DNA of 64,000 nt from NCBI GenBank assembly GCA_028285755.1, contig JANQOQ010000001.1, positions 1-64,000 of the forward strand, written 5' to 3'. A model generated the notes under the pieces. It was given only the letters and a program-made list of their open reading frames with translations. It did no database searches and was not told where the DNA came from. This document shows, in pieces, positions 8,603 to 16,721 of this stretch (positions are counted from its first letter, which is position 1; each line of letters opens with the position of its first letter). A program made the translations under genes and the position numbers. The DNA comes from Puniceicoccaceae bacterium (GTDB lineage Bacteria; Verrucomicrobiota; Verrucomicrobiia; Opitutales; JAFGAQ01).

Positions 8603-9448
8603 TCAGGCCACCTGCGCATCCCCTGTTTCCCGGAGCAGGCGGTGAATCACGGGAGTCCAGCTCGAACGGGACTGCTGGACCTGGCAGAGCAAGACGCTCG
8701 CATCTTTTGTCGCAGTATGCTCACTGGCTAAATCAACCATATCCCCTGCAGCCGCCTCATGATTCATGCTTCCGTTATGATCACACCAGTCGAGCAAACG
8801 TGCCTGGATGCGGCTATCCGGCATTTCTTCGGTAAATCCGGCCGTGCAAAGCATAAATACATCATTTGATTCGATTTTGAGCAAATCGATCTGCGGCTTG
8901 ATTGCCCCATGCTGCCCAATCGTCTGCGTAAGATTATGACGACTCGGATATTCCCGCGCCTTCTCCGGGGTAATCTTACCCTCCATTACCATATCCCACA
9001 CTTCGGTATGATCCTCGGTAAGCAGCTGCAAAAGATTATCCTGAAAGCGGTAAACCCGAGAGTTTCCAACGTGCCCATAAATGACCGTCTTTTCGGTAAA
9101 CCACACCACCGTCAGTGTCGAAGATAACGCTTCATCCGAAGCCTGAGCCCTTAACTGGCTGTGCACTGTTATAAAAAGATCTTTCAGCTGGTTCTTCACT
9201 TCATGCTCGTCCATACTCGCGGGATTATCCAGCTTACCGTAAGCCTGCTTAAAAAGTTCAATCGTGCGCGTGCCCACACCCTCTCCTTTCAGGCCATCAG
9301 ATATGGCCAGCACCAAATGCTTCTGATAAAATGAGCCCCGTATGATATTCTTAGCATCTATAGCATCGGATTGATCCGAGCTCCAATACGCGTCATTGCT
9401 GGACGCCGGGTCAGTATTACGGCTCTTGCCTGAATAATCAAGAATCAT
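8603..9448 (-). CDS. PP2C-family serine/threonine protein phosphatase
   Basis: 281 residues. PP2C phosphatases are metal-dependent enzymes that remove phosphate from Ser/Thr residues. Recognisable motifs in order: LVLAISDGLKGEGVG (about residues 46-60, metal-binding Asp), STLTVVWFTEKTVIYGHVGNSR split over 109-128, LTEDHTE (about 138-144), VFMLCTAGF (about 197-205, in place of the usual LLCSDG) and KDASVLLCQ (about 248-256). The Ala in CTAGF replaces the metal-ligand Asp of the canonical SDG motif, so activity may be altered. The last 20 residues are an extension. No partner kinase is adjacent. Confidence 0.85.
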   Translation of the reverse strand: MILDYSGKSRNTDPASSNDAYWSSDQSDAIDAKNIIRGSFYQKHLVLAISDGLKGEGVGTRTIELFKQAYGKLDNPASMDEHEVKNQLKDLFITVHSQLRAQASDEALSSTLTVVWFTEKTVIYGHVGNSRVYRFQDNLLQLLTEDHTEVWDMVMEGKITPEKAREYPSRHNLTQTIGQHGAIKPQIDLLKIESNDVFMLCTAGFTEEMPDSRIQARLLDWCDHNGSMNHEAAAGDMVDLASEHTATKDASVLLCQVQQSRSSWTPVIHRLLRETGDAQVA

Positions 9449-9564
9449 GGCGGTTATCTAATGAGGTTCGATAATTGGAAAATTTACCTTGATAATCGTT
9501 CCTTCTTAAACCGACTTGAGCTCTAAATAACCTAAAACCAATAAGTTCTCCTCAAAATTATTAC

Positions 9565-9609
9565 AGTGCATCATTGCACTTGCTTAATTCATACATTATT
9601 AAGTATAAC
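9565..9609 (+). promoter_or_regulatory. Candidate promoter and operator for the solute-binding protein/kinase pair
   Basis: A perfect inverted repeat AGTGCA-TCAT-TGCACT (9565-9580) directly abuts a TTGCTT box (9580-9585), which is followed after 18 bp by TATAAC (9604-9609). An operator placed on the -35 box is the simplest reading. It is 41 bp before the ATG at 9650. Confidence 0.45.
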
Positions 9610-9637
9610 TTAGCTGATTGTTAGGGATAGCATTAGC

Positions 9638-10897
9638 TTGATATGTAATATGCCTTCACCGTCATTCCTCAATTTTCACACAGCGATTTATTGCTTGGTC
9701 ATCCCGATTACACTTACCTATTTGCCCAGGATTGATGCAGCAGATCACCAACCGGTATTAAGGGTTTTATCATTTTATGACCCCGCTATACGCGAAATTG
9801 CGACCCAGGTATATGAATTTGAGAATGAAGAAAATTGCTTTGTTGATTGGACTTTTCTCTATCATGAAGATCTTGAGGAAGCTGTATACAAGAATATTGA
9901 AAGCTATGATGTAGTATCGATCGATGAGCCTTGGTTAGCGAGCCTCAATCCTAAATTACTACCGGTCGCTGAGTGGCCAAAAGCGAACATCACTTATGTA
10001 GATGACAATAATGGCTGGCTTGATCAATACACGTTTCTCGGGCAATGGTATTCGGAAACGCTGGCTCTGCCTGCGGTCATCAATTTTTACATTCACGTAT
10101 ATCGTGCAGATGTATTTGCCGATCCCGATCTTCAACAAGCCTACTCCTCTAAATATCAAGCTGTTTTTGAACCTCCAAAAGATCTGGAATCGCTTTTAAA
10201 GATCAGCGAATTCCTGTATGAAAATACCGATTATTCAGGTTTTGCAGCACTCTCCCACGCCTCTGAAGGTATGGTGGTTGATATTCTCTATTTTTTGGCA
10301 ATGGCGGGCACTCCAATTACCGATCGAGAATCACTCTCTACTCTCGATCCGGATAAAATACAGCAAGCACTCAATGCATATACGCTTATTCACTCGCTTA
10401 GATCGCCCGCATCGAGTGATTGGACAGTCGATGATATTAACGATGCCTTTATCAGAGGTGAAATCGCCCACACCTTCCAATGGACAAGCTTGCTTAATCC
10501 CCTGCGTGACCCTCTCTTTTTTAGTGCGAATGCTTCAACGGCTTTCAAATACTTACCCTATCCTGAACATGGTATTACCGTTTCAGGTGTATGGCTGCTT
10601 GGCCTGCCCCTAAATGCCGATCCGCAAAAAAGGAACTATGCAGCTAGTTTTGTGCATTGGTTTCGGGAACGCATTGAAGAAGGAAGCTTGCAGAAAACTC
10701 AGCTGCTATATGACGACCCGGAGAATATTAAGGTCCTTAGTCGTCCTCAGCTTATCCGTTATCCTGAATTTTCAAACATTCTTAGAGCGCTTGGGGTGGA
10801 TCTATTGGAGGGGAATACCAGCACTGAAGAAGGGACTGATCGCCTCATTCAGGCATTGAATCATTTTCTTAAAAAAGAAAATTCCGATGAAAGCTAA
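9638..10897 (+). CDS. Extracellular solute-binding protein (family 1, sugar type)
   Basis: 419 residues with an N-terminal signal peptide (hydrophobic core about residues 14-28); the ATG at 9650 is an equally good start. The rest follows the family-1 solute-binding protein pattern: an alpha/beta lobe with YDVVSIDEPWLASL near 90, a SGFAALSHASEG loop near 210 and a late SGVWLLGLPLNAD strand near 310 that corresponds to the usual ligand-binding region. Such proteins capture sugars in the periplasm. No ABC permease or ATPase is adjacent. Its last 11 bases overlap the start of the histidine kinase gene, so the pair is translationally coupled and this protein probably presents a ligand to the kinase rather than to a transporter. 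The ligand is unknown. Confidence 0.82.
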   Translation: MICNMPSPSFLNFHTAIYCLVIPITLTYLPRIDAADHQPVLRVLSFYDPAIREIATQVYEFENEENCFVDWTFLYHEDLEEAVYKNIESYDVVSIDEPWLASLNPKLLPVAEWPKANITYVDDNNGWLDQYTFLGQWYSETLALPAVINFYIHVYRADVFADPDLQQAYSSKYQAVFEPPKDLESLLKISEFLYENTDYSGFAALSHASEGMVVDILYFLAMAGTPITDRESLSTLDPDKIQQALNAYTLIHSLRSPASSDWTVDDINDAFIRGEIAHTFQWTSLLNPLRDPLFFSANASTAFKYLPYPEHGITVSGVWLLGLPLNADPQKRNYAASFVHWFRERIEEGSLQKTQLLYDDPENIKVLSRPQLIRYPEFSNILRALGVDLLEGNTSTEEGTDRLIQALNHFLKKENSDES

Positions 10898-12497
10898 ATC
10901 TGCTATATTGATCCTCCTGTTGACTGCAACGGCTTTGGTAACCCTTACCACTGCAAAAACACTTAAAGTCGGTTACTACGCAAATGCTCCTATGATTTCA
11001 GAATCTGCTGAAGGAGAACCGGAAGGTATTTTCATCGACTTCCTGGAATCAGTAGCGGAGCAGCAAGGCTGGCAATTAGACTACGTTTTCGGTTCCTTCG
11101 CAGAACTTACAGATGCCGTAAAAGCCGGGGATATTGACATATTGCCCTGTATCACAACCAGCTATGATCGCTTGCAGGTCATGAGTTTCACACGACAGCC
11201 TTTACTCGAAAACTGGGCTATACTGCTTAGGCGCAATGACGTTGCCGTGAACAATTTCTTTGATCTTGAGGGTAAGCGTGTTACTAGCCTGAAAGGCGAT
11301 ATCCATCAAATTGCGCTCCGCCAAATGCTTGAACGCTATCAAATCGAGTGCGAAATCATTGAAGTCGATGACTATGAAACGGCAGTTCGAATGCTCGACG
11401 AGGGTAAAGGAGATGTTGCTGCGGTAAGCCGCACGTTCAGCACCCGACGTGGAAGTTTCTTTGATTCTACCTCTACTTTGCTGATCTATAATCCGATCCC
11501 TCTGCACTATGCCTTTCCCAAAGGTCAGCACCTGGATGTTATTCACGCGCTGGATGAAGCCTATGCAATCCAATCAATCGATCCCAATTCCACCCTATTG
11601 CTTTCAATGGCAAGACTCCTGAGGCCTGACACGCCATTTCAAGTTCCCGTTTGGATCTATGTATTCGGCGTAACCCTGCTGATGATCGCACTGGCATTCG
11701 GTATCGCCGCACTCCTTCTGCGTACGATGGTCAACCGTAAAACTGCAGAACTTCAAAGCGAAACGGTACGCGCTACAGAAGCGCTGAGAGCTCAAAATCT
11801 CTTCCTTGCTACCTTGAGCCATGAGCTGCGCACCCCCCTCAATTTCATCATTGGCCCCCTCGATATTTTGCGGGATGAGCTGGAAATAACACAGACAGAG
11901 CGGCAAGAACTACTGAACGATTGTCGGGATGGAATAGATCGGCTCCAGCATCTCTTACTATCATTGCTTCGTTTTTCAAAGGTTGATAACGAAAATTTTA
12001 TTCTTGAGAAAAAACCGGTACTACTAAAGCCACTATTGCAGGAAATCATACAAGTTGCTGAGGCACTGCCCCGCCGTGACACTGTCAGCCTGATATCGAA
12101 TATTGAGGTGTCGCCCGATCTCACAGCACTCACGGATGAAGATGCCATATTTCAAATCGCACTAAACCTCTTGCACAATGCGCTCAAATATACTGAGCAA
12201 GGGCAGGTTGAATTCTCAGTGAAAGCGAATGATGAAAATTCTAAAATAACATTCAGTCTCATGGTAAAAGATACCGGAAAGGGAATTCCGAAAGAGAATT
12301 ATGAAACCATTTTCACTCCCTTTCTGAAGGGAACTAAAAATAATTATGTTGAGGCAGGTACCGGGTTAGGCCTTTCTATTGTGGATCGCCTGGTAAAATC
12401 ATTTGGCGGAAATCTCCGCTTCACCAGTCAGGAGAATATGGGTACCACATTTCGAGTTACCTTAATTCTAGAAGGAGCTGAACTCATTACTGAATGA
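10887..12497 (+). CDS. Sensor histidine kinase with periplasmic family-3 solute-binding domain
   Basis: 536 residues. A signal peptide (1-23) is followed by a complete SBP_bac_3-type domain (about 25-240, beginning LKVGYYANAPM), a membrane helix (254-278), a coiled linker, HisKA with phospho-acceptor His312 in SHELRTPLN, and the ATPase domain with N-box (NLLHNALKYT), G1 (DTGKGIP) and G2 (GTGLGLSIV). No receiver domain is fused, so a separate response regulator must exist; none is adjacent. The domain order resembles BvgS/EvgS-type sensors but is shorter. The overlap with the preceding solute-binding protein gene suggests a two-layer ligand sensor. The downstream hairpin at 12501 probably ends the transcript. 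Confidence 0.9.
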   Translation: MKAKSAILILLLTATALVTLTTAKTLKVGYYANAPMISESAEGEPEGIFIDFLESVAEQQGWQLDYVFGSFAELTDAVKAGDIDILPCITTSYDRLQVMSFTRQPLLENWAILLRRNDVAVNNFFDLEGKRVTSLKGDIHQIALRQMLERYQIECEIIEVDDYETAVRMLDEGKGDVAAVSRTFSTRRGSFFDSTSTLLIYNPIPLHYAFPKGQHLDVIHALDEAYAIQSIDPNSTLLLSMARLLRPDTPFQVPVWIYVFGVTLLMIALAFGIAALLLRTMVNRKTAELQSETVRATEALRAQNLFLATLSHELRTPLNFIIGPLDILRDELEITQTERQELLNDCRDGIDRLQHLLLSLLRFSKVDNENFILEKKPVLLKPLLQEIIQVAEALPRRDTVSLISNIEVSPDLTALTDEDAIFQIALNLLHNALKYTEQGQVEFSVKANDENSKITFSLMVKDTGKGIPKENYETIFTPFLKGTKNNYVEAGTGLGLSIVDRLVKSFGGNLRFTSQENMGTTFRVTLILEGAELITE

Positions 12498-12500
12498 ATC

Positions 12501-12520
12501 AAAGCGCCCATCGCTTTAAT
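12501..12520 (+). terminator. Weak terminator after the sensor kinase
   Basis: A 6-bp stem (AAAGCG/CGCTTT) with loop CCCAT and an AT-rich tail begins 4 nt after the kinase stop codon. The stem is short. Confidence 0.4.
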
Positions 12521-12608
12521 TATTCATTGAAAAAGCAGAGAGTTCAAATTTTGGAGTTGTCCCACACACGGCCAGGCCTCATATTCGGCAGCTTAGGATT
12601 TTGAAAGG

Positions 12609-12694
12609 GCCCGAGTGGCGGAATGGTAGACGCTGAGGACTTAAAATCCTTTGCCAGCAATGGCGTGTGGGTTCAAGTCCCACCTCGGGCACCA
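12609..12694 (+). tRNA. tRNA-Leu (anticodon TAA)
   Basis: An 86-nt class II tRNA. The acceptor arms GCCCGAG and CTCGGGC pair perfectly, the anticodon loop is CTTAAAA with TAA at 12642-12644, a long variable arm (TGCCAGCAATGGCG region) is present, and the T arm reads GTGGG-TTCAAGT-CCCAC. CCA is encoded at 12692-12694. It reads UUA codons. It sits at the boundary between housekeeping genes and the carbohydrate island. Confidence 0.96.
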
Positions 12695-12757
12695 TTATCT
12701 AAGCGAAGCAGAGGCAATCTCGTGTCGAGGTATGATCATTGGTGAACTTGATCCGGG

Positions 12758-14386
12758 TTATTGCTTTGCCTGGATTTCGATTAGCGAGATTCCATTGGGA
12801 GGCAGCTTAAACTGGATACTGAAGCGACTTCCGCTGATAGCGCTATTTTCAGTAGGGATGCTTTTCAGTGTCATAGCTTCCCGTATTGCTGCGTCTTCTA
12901 ACGGGTTTGGGAATTCGGGGGCTCCGAGTTCCAGGTATTTTGTATAGGCGTTGCTGTATTTGTGGTCGATACGCCAGTGAGTAACTTCTGCAATTTCCTC
13001 AAGGCCTGTTTCGATCATAAGTTCGATTTTTTCGGGAGGTTTTGTAACTTCGATCTGATCTTCCTGGAAGTTAACGATGAGTATCTGAACCCCCTTTTCC
13101 GAACGAGCAGCCAGTGCCCAGACTGCATTATTTTCGGGCTTAGAAACACCCACAAGCTGGTCGCCCAACTTAGCGAGCATACGATAACCATTCAGAATGG
13201 GTAAATGGTAACCACTGCGTGTATGAAAAACCCGAGTGCCCAGAAAATCACCCCGGTTAGGGTTTTCATAGCCTGAGATGCAAAACGACATACTGTCAAA
13301 CCGCGGTAAGCCTTTGAGCTCACGATCAAGCTGACGAATCACCAGCTCAGTCATAAAGGCGGGTGAGTATTCGGTATTGCGGACAACGGCTTTGGGTTCG
13401 CTTTCCATGGTGCGCGTACCGCTTGCTGTGGTGCCCCACTCATCCAGGTAAAAGGGTAATTGCTGAAGTTTCGGATAGTCCTCAAGGACGGCATAATACT
13501 TTTCCTGAGCACTGATCAGGTAGTCTACCGATGGATACTCACGCCCGGGGCCGCCGGCACCGCCTGAGCCTCCATAGATGTGCAGGGAGAGGTAGTCGAT
13601 AGGTGAGCCGATCTCACCGGTGACGTGATTCTTACCGCTTGTGACATGGTCGAAGAACAAGCGCAATTGATCGGGGTTGAGATAGGTTTTTGTCGAGGAA
13701 TAGCCACCGCCGCCGATACGTGCTAGCGGGAAGGCGCGCTTAACGCCATGGGCAAAATAATCGTAGAGTTCGTTGTAAGCTTCGATATCTTCCTGATACC
13801 AAAATCCGCGAAGATCGGGCTCATTCCAGCAACGGATATACCACTGTTTCACTTCCTCTTCACCAAAGGTCTTCACTATATGTCGGGTGAAATCGTAGCA
13901 TAGCTGTTCCCACTGCCAGAAATCTGCAGGGGGAGAGATGTTCATCTGCCTGCCGTAGTTGCGACGCTTGATGGCTTCCGGTATCGAGGCGAGTTGCTGG
14001 GGCATTCCGAAAAAGACTACGATGGGTTTTGCGCCAGTGCTGAGGATTTTGTGTGCCATGGCATCAAAATCGGACCAGTCGTAGGAGATTTCGCCAGAAT
14101 CGGACACGCGGATTGCGTTTTCAGGCTGATTATAGATGCGAATGTAGCGCATGGCTGCGCCTGCTTCGTGCATGAGTTCAAGGAGATCATCCCCCCAGGG
14201 AGTCAATAAGTATTCGGTTGGGTGCCACTTTTGCGAAGACCAGAAGGGCTTCAGCTCACCTGAGACTTCATTGGCATCGAATTGAATGTATGTTGTTTTT
14301 GTGTTTTCTTCACTAAAGCATAAGATGTGAAGGGAAAGTGCGAGAATCCAAATGTATGCGTGTAGCGTTTTTCTTATTGGTGTCAT
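12758..14386 (-). CDS. Glycoside hydrolase family 39-like enzyme
   Basis: 542 residues with a signal peptide (about 1-25). The (beta/alpha)8 domain carries a clan GH-A acid/base in RCWNEPDLRG (Glu189) and a nucleophile in YLDEWGTT (Glu316), both in the spacing expected for GH39, the family of beta-xylosidases and alpha-L-iduronidases. A C-terminal beta domain (about 430-540) follows, as in GH39. In a locus with uronate and rhamnose enzymes, removal of xylose or a uronate side residue is plausible, but the substrate is not shown by the sequence. It is the last gene of a minus-strand block (GH28, GH105, phosphodiesterase-like, GH39). Confidence 0.8.
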   Translation of the reverse strand: MTPIRKTLHAYIWILALSLHILCFSEENTKTTYIQFDANEVSGELKPFWSSQKWHPTEYLLTPWGDDLLELMHEAGAAMRYIRIYNQPENAIRVSDSGEISYDWSDFDAMAHKILSTGAKPIVVFFGMPQQLASIPEAIKRRNYGRQMNISPPADFWQWEQLCYDFTRHIVKTFGEEEVKQWYIRCWNEPDLRGFWYQEDIEAYNELYDYFAHGVKRAFPLARIGGGGYSSTKTYLNPDQLRLFFDHVTSGKNHVTGEIGSPIDYLSLHIYGGSGGAGGPGREYPSVDYLISAQEKYYAVLEDYPKLQQLPFYLDEWGTTASGTRTMESEPKAVVRNTEYSPAFMTELVIRQLDRELKGLPRFDSMSFCISGYENPNRGDFLGTRVFHTRSGYHLPILNGYRMLAKLGDQLVGVSKPENNAVWALAARSEKGVQILIVNFQEDQIEVTKPPEKIELMIETGLEEIAEVTHWRIDHKYSNAYTKYLELGAPEFPNPLEDAAIREAMTLKSIPTENSAISGSRFSIQFKLPPNGISLIEIQAKQ

Positions 14387-14409
14387 CGTATATAGTTGCT
14401 GAAATTTGG

Positions 14410-15486
14410 CTATTGGGTAAGTGAATACGTTTCAAGTTTGCTGATAAAATCTTCAATACGGGCTGAGCTTATGTGTTGGTGCCATGAGCCAATATTTTCT
14501 ATGCTGTAAATACCTTCGTGAGTTTCCCTGTGCTTGAGCAGGAGTTCGTTGAGCCGCTCCTGTTGGTCGTCATATTGATAGGCCGAGGTGTGCTCAGCGT
14601 GAATTTCCCTGAGGATACGTCCTATTGAGTATTTCGGGGGTTTAGCGCCCATCAGATAGGCAATGGTGGGTGCGATATCGATAAGTTCCGCATCCGGATA
14701 TCTTACGCCTTTTCGGATATTTGAACCGAGCACCAGTAATTGGGTCGTGGCGCTTTCCTTGTCATTAATGGGATGGCCGCCTCCAACCGCCTGGCCGTGG
14801 TCGCCCATAATGAACAGAACCGTATCCTTCCATTTATCTGTATCTTTAAGCCATTGTACGAATTCACCCAATAGCTGATCGACATATTGATTTTGGGCAA
14901 TAAAGGGGGAAATAGGGTGCCAGATGTTACCGGTGTAGGGCTGATCAGCATCCCGGTGGCTGCGATGGCCCGCAGAGCCCGGGCCCTGGCAATGGATTCG
15001 CAGGAAGGCCGGGTCGTGCTCAATGAGTATACGCTTTGCTTCATTAACGGAGAGTTCGTCCCTGAAAATGTCTTCCCACTCGTTGGACATATCCCGGTAG
15101 ATATCGAATCCGCCACTGATTGCTTCATAAGCCCATACGTTTGCGACAAAGGCGGTGGTTTGATCCTTGAAGCTATGCTGGATCATGGCCTCCTTAATAC
15201 CTTCCTGGCCGATAAAAATCGTGCCTGTCATGAGCACCGGGTTGGGAATGGATGAGCTCCAGGGGTATTCAGCACTCTCCGGGGGGTGTGCGGGCAATAG
15301 GGTGTGTACTCGCTCATACAGCACACCCTCGTCGATCAATTGGGTAAAATGCGGCATTTCGATGCGTTCGTGTAAACCGGACGGCATTGCATCAATGATG
15401 AAGAGGATCACTCGCGTGGGGTTGGATGAATGCATAGTTTGAAAGCTGATAACCCAGAGAAAAAGAAATATCCAGCCACATTTCAT
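14410..15486 (-). CDS. Alkaline-phosphatase-superfamily hydrolase (phosphodiesterase type)
   Basis: 358 residues with a signal peptide (1-20). The metal-binding Asp32 lies in LFIIDAMPSG, and the second metal site in FIMGDHGQAVGGGHP. The sulfatase cysteine box C-x-P-x-R is absent; the nucleophile position is occupied by PWSSSIPNPVLMTG (Ser77-79), closer to nucleotide pyrophosphatase/phosphodiesterases, which use Thr or Ser. It is therefore not a formylglycine sulfatase. It is exported and embedded between GH105 and GH39 genes, so it may remove a phosphate- or sulfate-type substituent from the glycan. The exact ester is unknown. Confidence 0.78.
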   Translation of the reverse strand: MKCGWIFLFLWVISFQTMHSSNPTRVILFIIDAMPSGLHERIEMPHFTQLIDEGVLYERVHTLLPAHPPESAEYPWSSSIPNPVLMTGTIFIGQEGIKEAMIQHSFKDQTTAFVANVWAYEAISGGFDIYRDMSNEWEDIFRDELSVNEAKRILIEHDPAFLRIHCQGPGSAGHRSHRDADQPYTGNIWHPISPFIAQNQYVDQLLGEFVQWLKDTDKWKDTVLFIMGDHGQAVGGGHPINDKESATTQLLVLGSNIRKGVRYPDAELIDIAPTIAYLMGAKPPKYSIGRILREIHAEHTSAYQYDDQQERLNELLLKHRETHEGIYSIENIGSWHQHISSARIEDFISKLETYSLTQ

Positions 15487-15495
15487 ATCCGTTTA

Positions 15496-16617
15496 TCAAT
15501 TACGCGTGTCTTTAAGAGCGATTTCGTCGATACCGAGCTTGCGAGCCTGAGTGAAGGCTAAAACAACTGGGCCAAATGCATGAGAATCGTTAAGCTTCCA
15601 TTGGCGGGCCGCATAATCTGTTTTTGTGCCGTTACCCGGAGCGAGGCAGCCGATGCAGGTGTTGCTGACTGAGCCATCCAGTGAGATGTAGCTGAGGTAA
15701 CCCTGAAGGCCTTTTTTGAGTGAGTCTCGATAGGATTGCGGCAAAATACCCACCTCAATACCGACGCCGATCGCATGGAGCAGCAAACCACTGCCTGAGG
15801 TCTCGATATAGGAATCGGGATCGGTCATTTCCTGATACCAGAGGCCCTGACTATTTTGGTGAGCGATGACCGCCTTGAAAAAGTCTTTGGCCAGGATTTC
15901 AACCGCCTGGCGTTCAGGATGTGAGCCAGGCAAATCCCGCATAAGTGCCGCGAGAGCGAATGCTCCCCAACCGTTGCCCCGGCTCCAGTTATCTTCAGTT
16001 AGATTACCCGCACCATTGTAGCCGCGTGCCTGATGGACGAGGCCGGTTTGCTTGTCTTTTAGGATGCGAAAGAGCTCCAGGGTCTGGAATACCGCGTAGT
16101 CGATATAATCCTGATTTTCCAATAGAAGGCCGGAATACAAAAAGTAAGGGGTTACAATGAATGCTATATCGATAAAGACCTGATCGTCCGGGTTTTTGGC
16201 AGTCTTGCTCGTCATGAGGTTATCAGCCGTGCGTATCTGCTCGCGAAACATGCGATCTGCATTTTCGCGGATGTGGGGAATCAGGTCATCCCCATGTCCA
16301 TGGAATGCCAGATAGGGTGCGGCCATTCCGCCGACTTCATAAGCTATGAAATTCCCACGACCGTGTATTTCGCCAGTTAGAAATTGATTCAGTAGCTTAT
16401 TTGTAAAACGGATCCAGGGGTCGTTACCTTCCAGCAGCGAATATTCAGCAAGTCCCTGAACGAGCAATACTCCGGGGTAGAGCCCCAGATCAATGGTATC
16501 GATTGCCTTGGCGGTGACCCTTAACGGGACCTCATTGGTTTCGATATGGGGTGAATTTATAGCCTGCAGGGAAGTTAGAAGCTGAGAACAAAGGAATATG
16601 ATAGCGAAAGATTTCAT
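15496..16617 (-). CDS. GH105/GH88-type unsaturated uronyl hydrolase
   Basis: 373 residues from the ATG at 16617, which starts a signal peptide (MKSFAIIFLCSQLLTSLQA); the frame continues upstream to 16665 without a better start. The alpha/alpha-barrel has the family features VFIDIAFIVTP (Asp150, probable catalytic acid) and SRGNGWGAFAL (about 212-222). These enzymes hydrate and release the 4,5-unsaturated uronic acid left on oligosaccharides by polysaccharide lyases. A lyase must therefore act upstream, though none is in the window. The product, after spontaneous rearrangement, would not enter the UxaC route unless reduced. Periplasmic by its signal. Confidence 0.85.
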   Translation of the reverse strand: MKSFAIIFLCSQLLTSLQAINSPHIETNEVPLRVTAKAIDTIDLGLYPGVLLVQGLAEYSLLEGNDPWIRFTNKLLNQFLTGEIHGRGNFIAYEVGGMAAPYLAFHGHGDDLIPHIRENADRMFREQIRTADNLMTSKTAKNPDDQVFIDIAFIVTPYFLYSGLLLENQDYIDYAVFQTLELFRILKDKQTGLVHQARGYNGAGNLTEDNWSRGNGWGAFALAALMRDLPGSHPERQAVEILAKDFFKAVIAHQNSQGLWYQEMTDPDSYIETSGSGLLLHAIGVGIEVGILPQSYRDSLKKGLQGYLSYISLDGSVSNTCIGCLAPGNGTKTDYAARQWKLNDSHAFGPVVLAFTQARKLGIDEIALKDTRN

Positions 16618-16721
16618 TATTCTATCGGTTACTGATGCGTTGAAGTTGGGTATCCAGGTGCACACGGTTGACGACGCGACGGTGGGTGTTGTGGTGAGTG
16701 AAGGTGATTATGTTCATTTGG

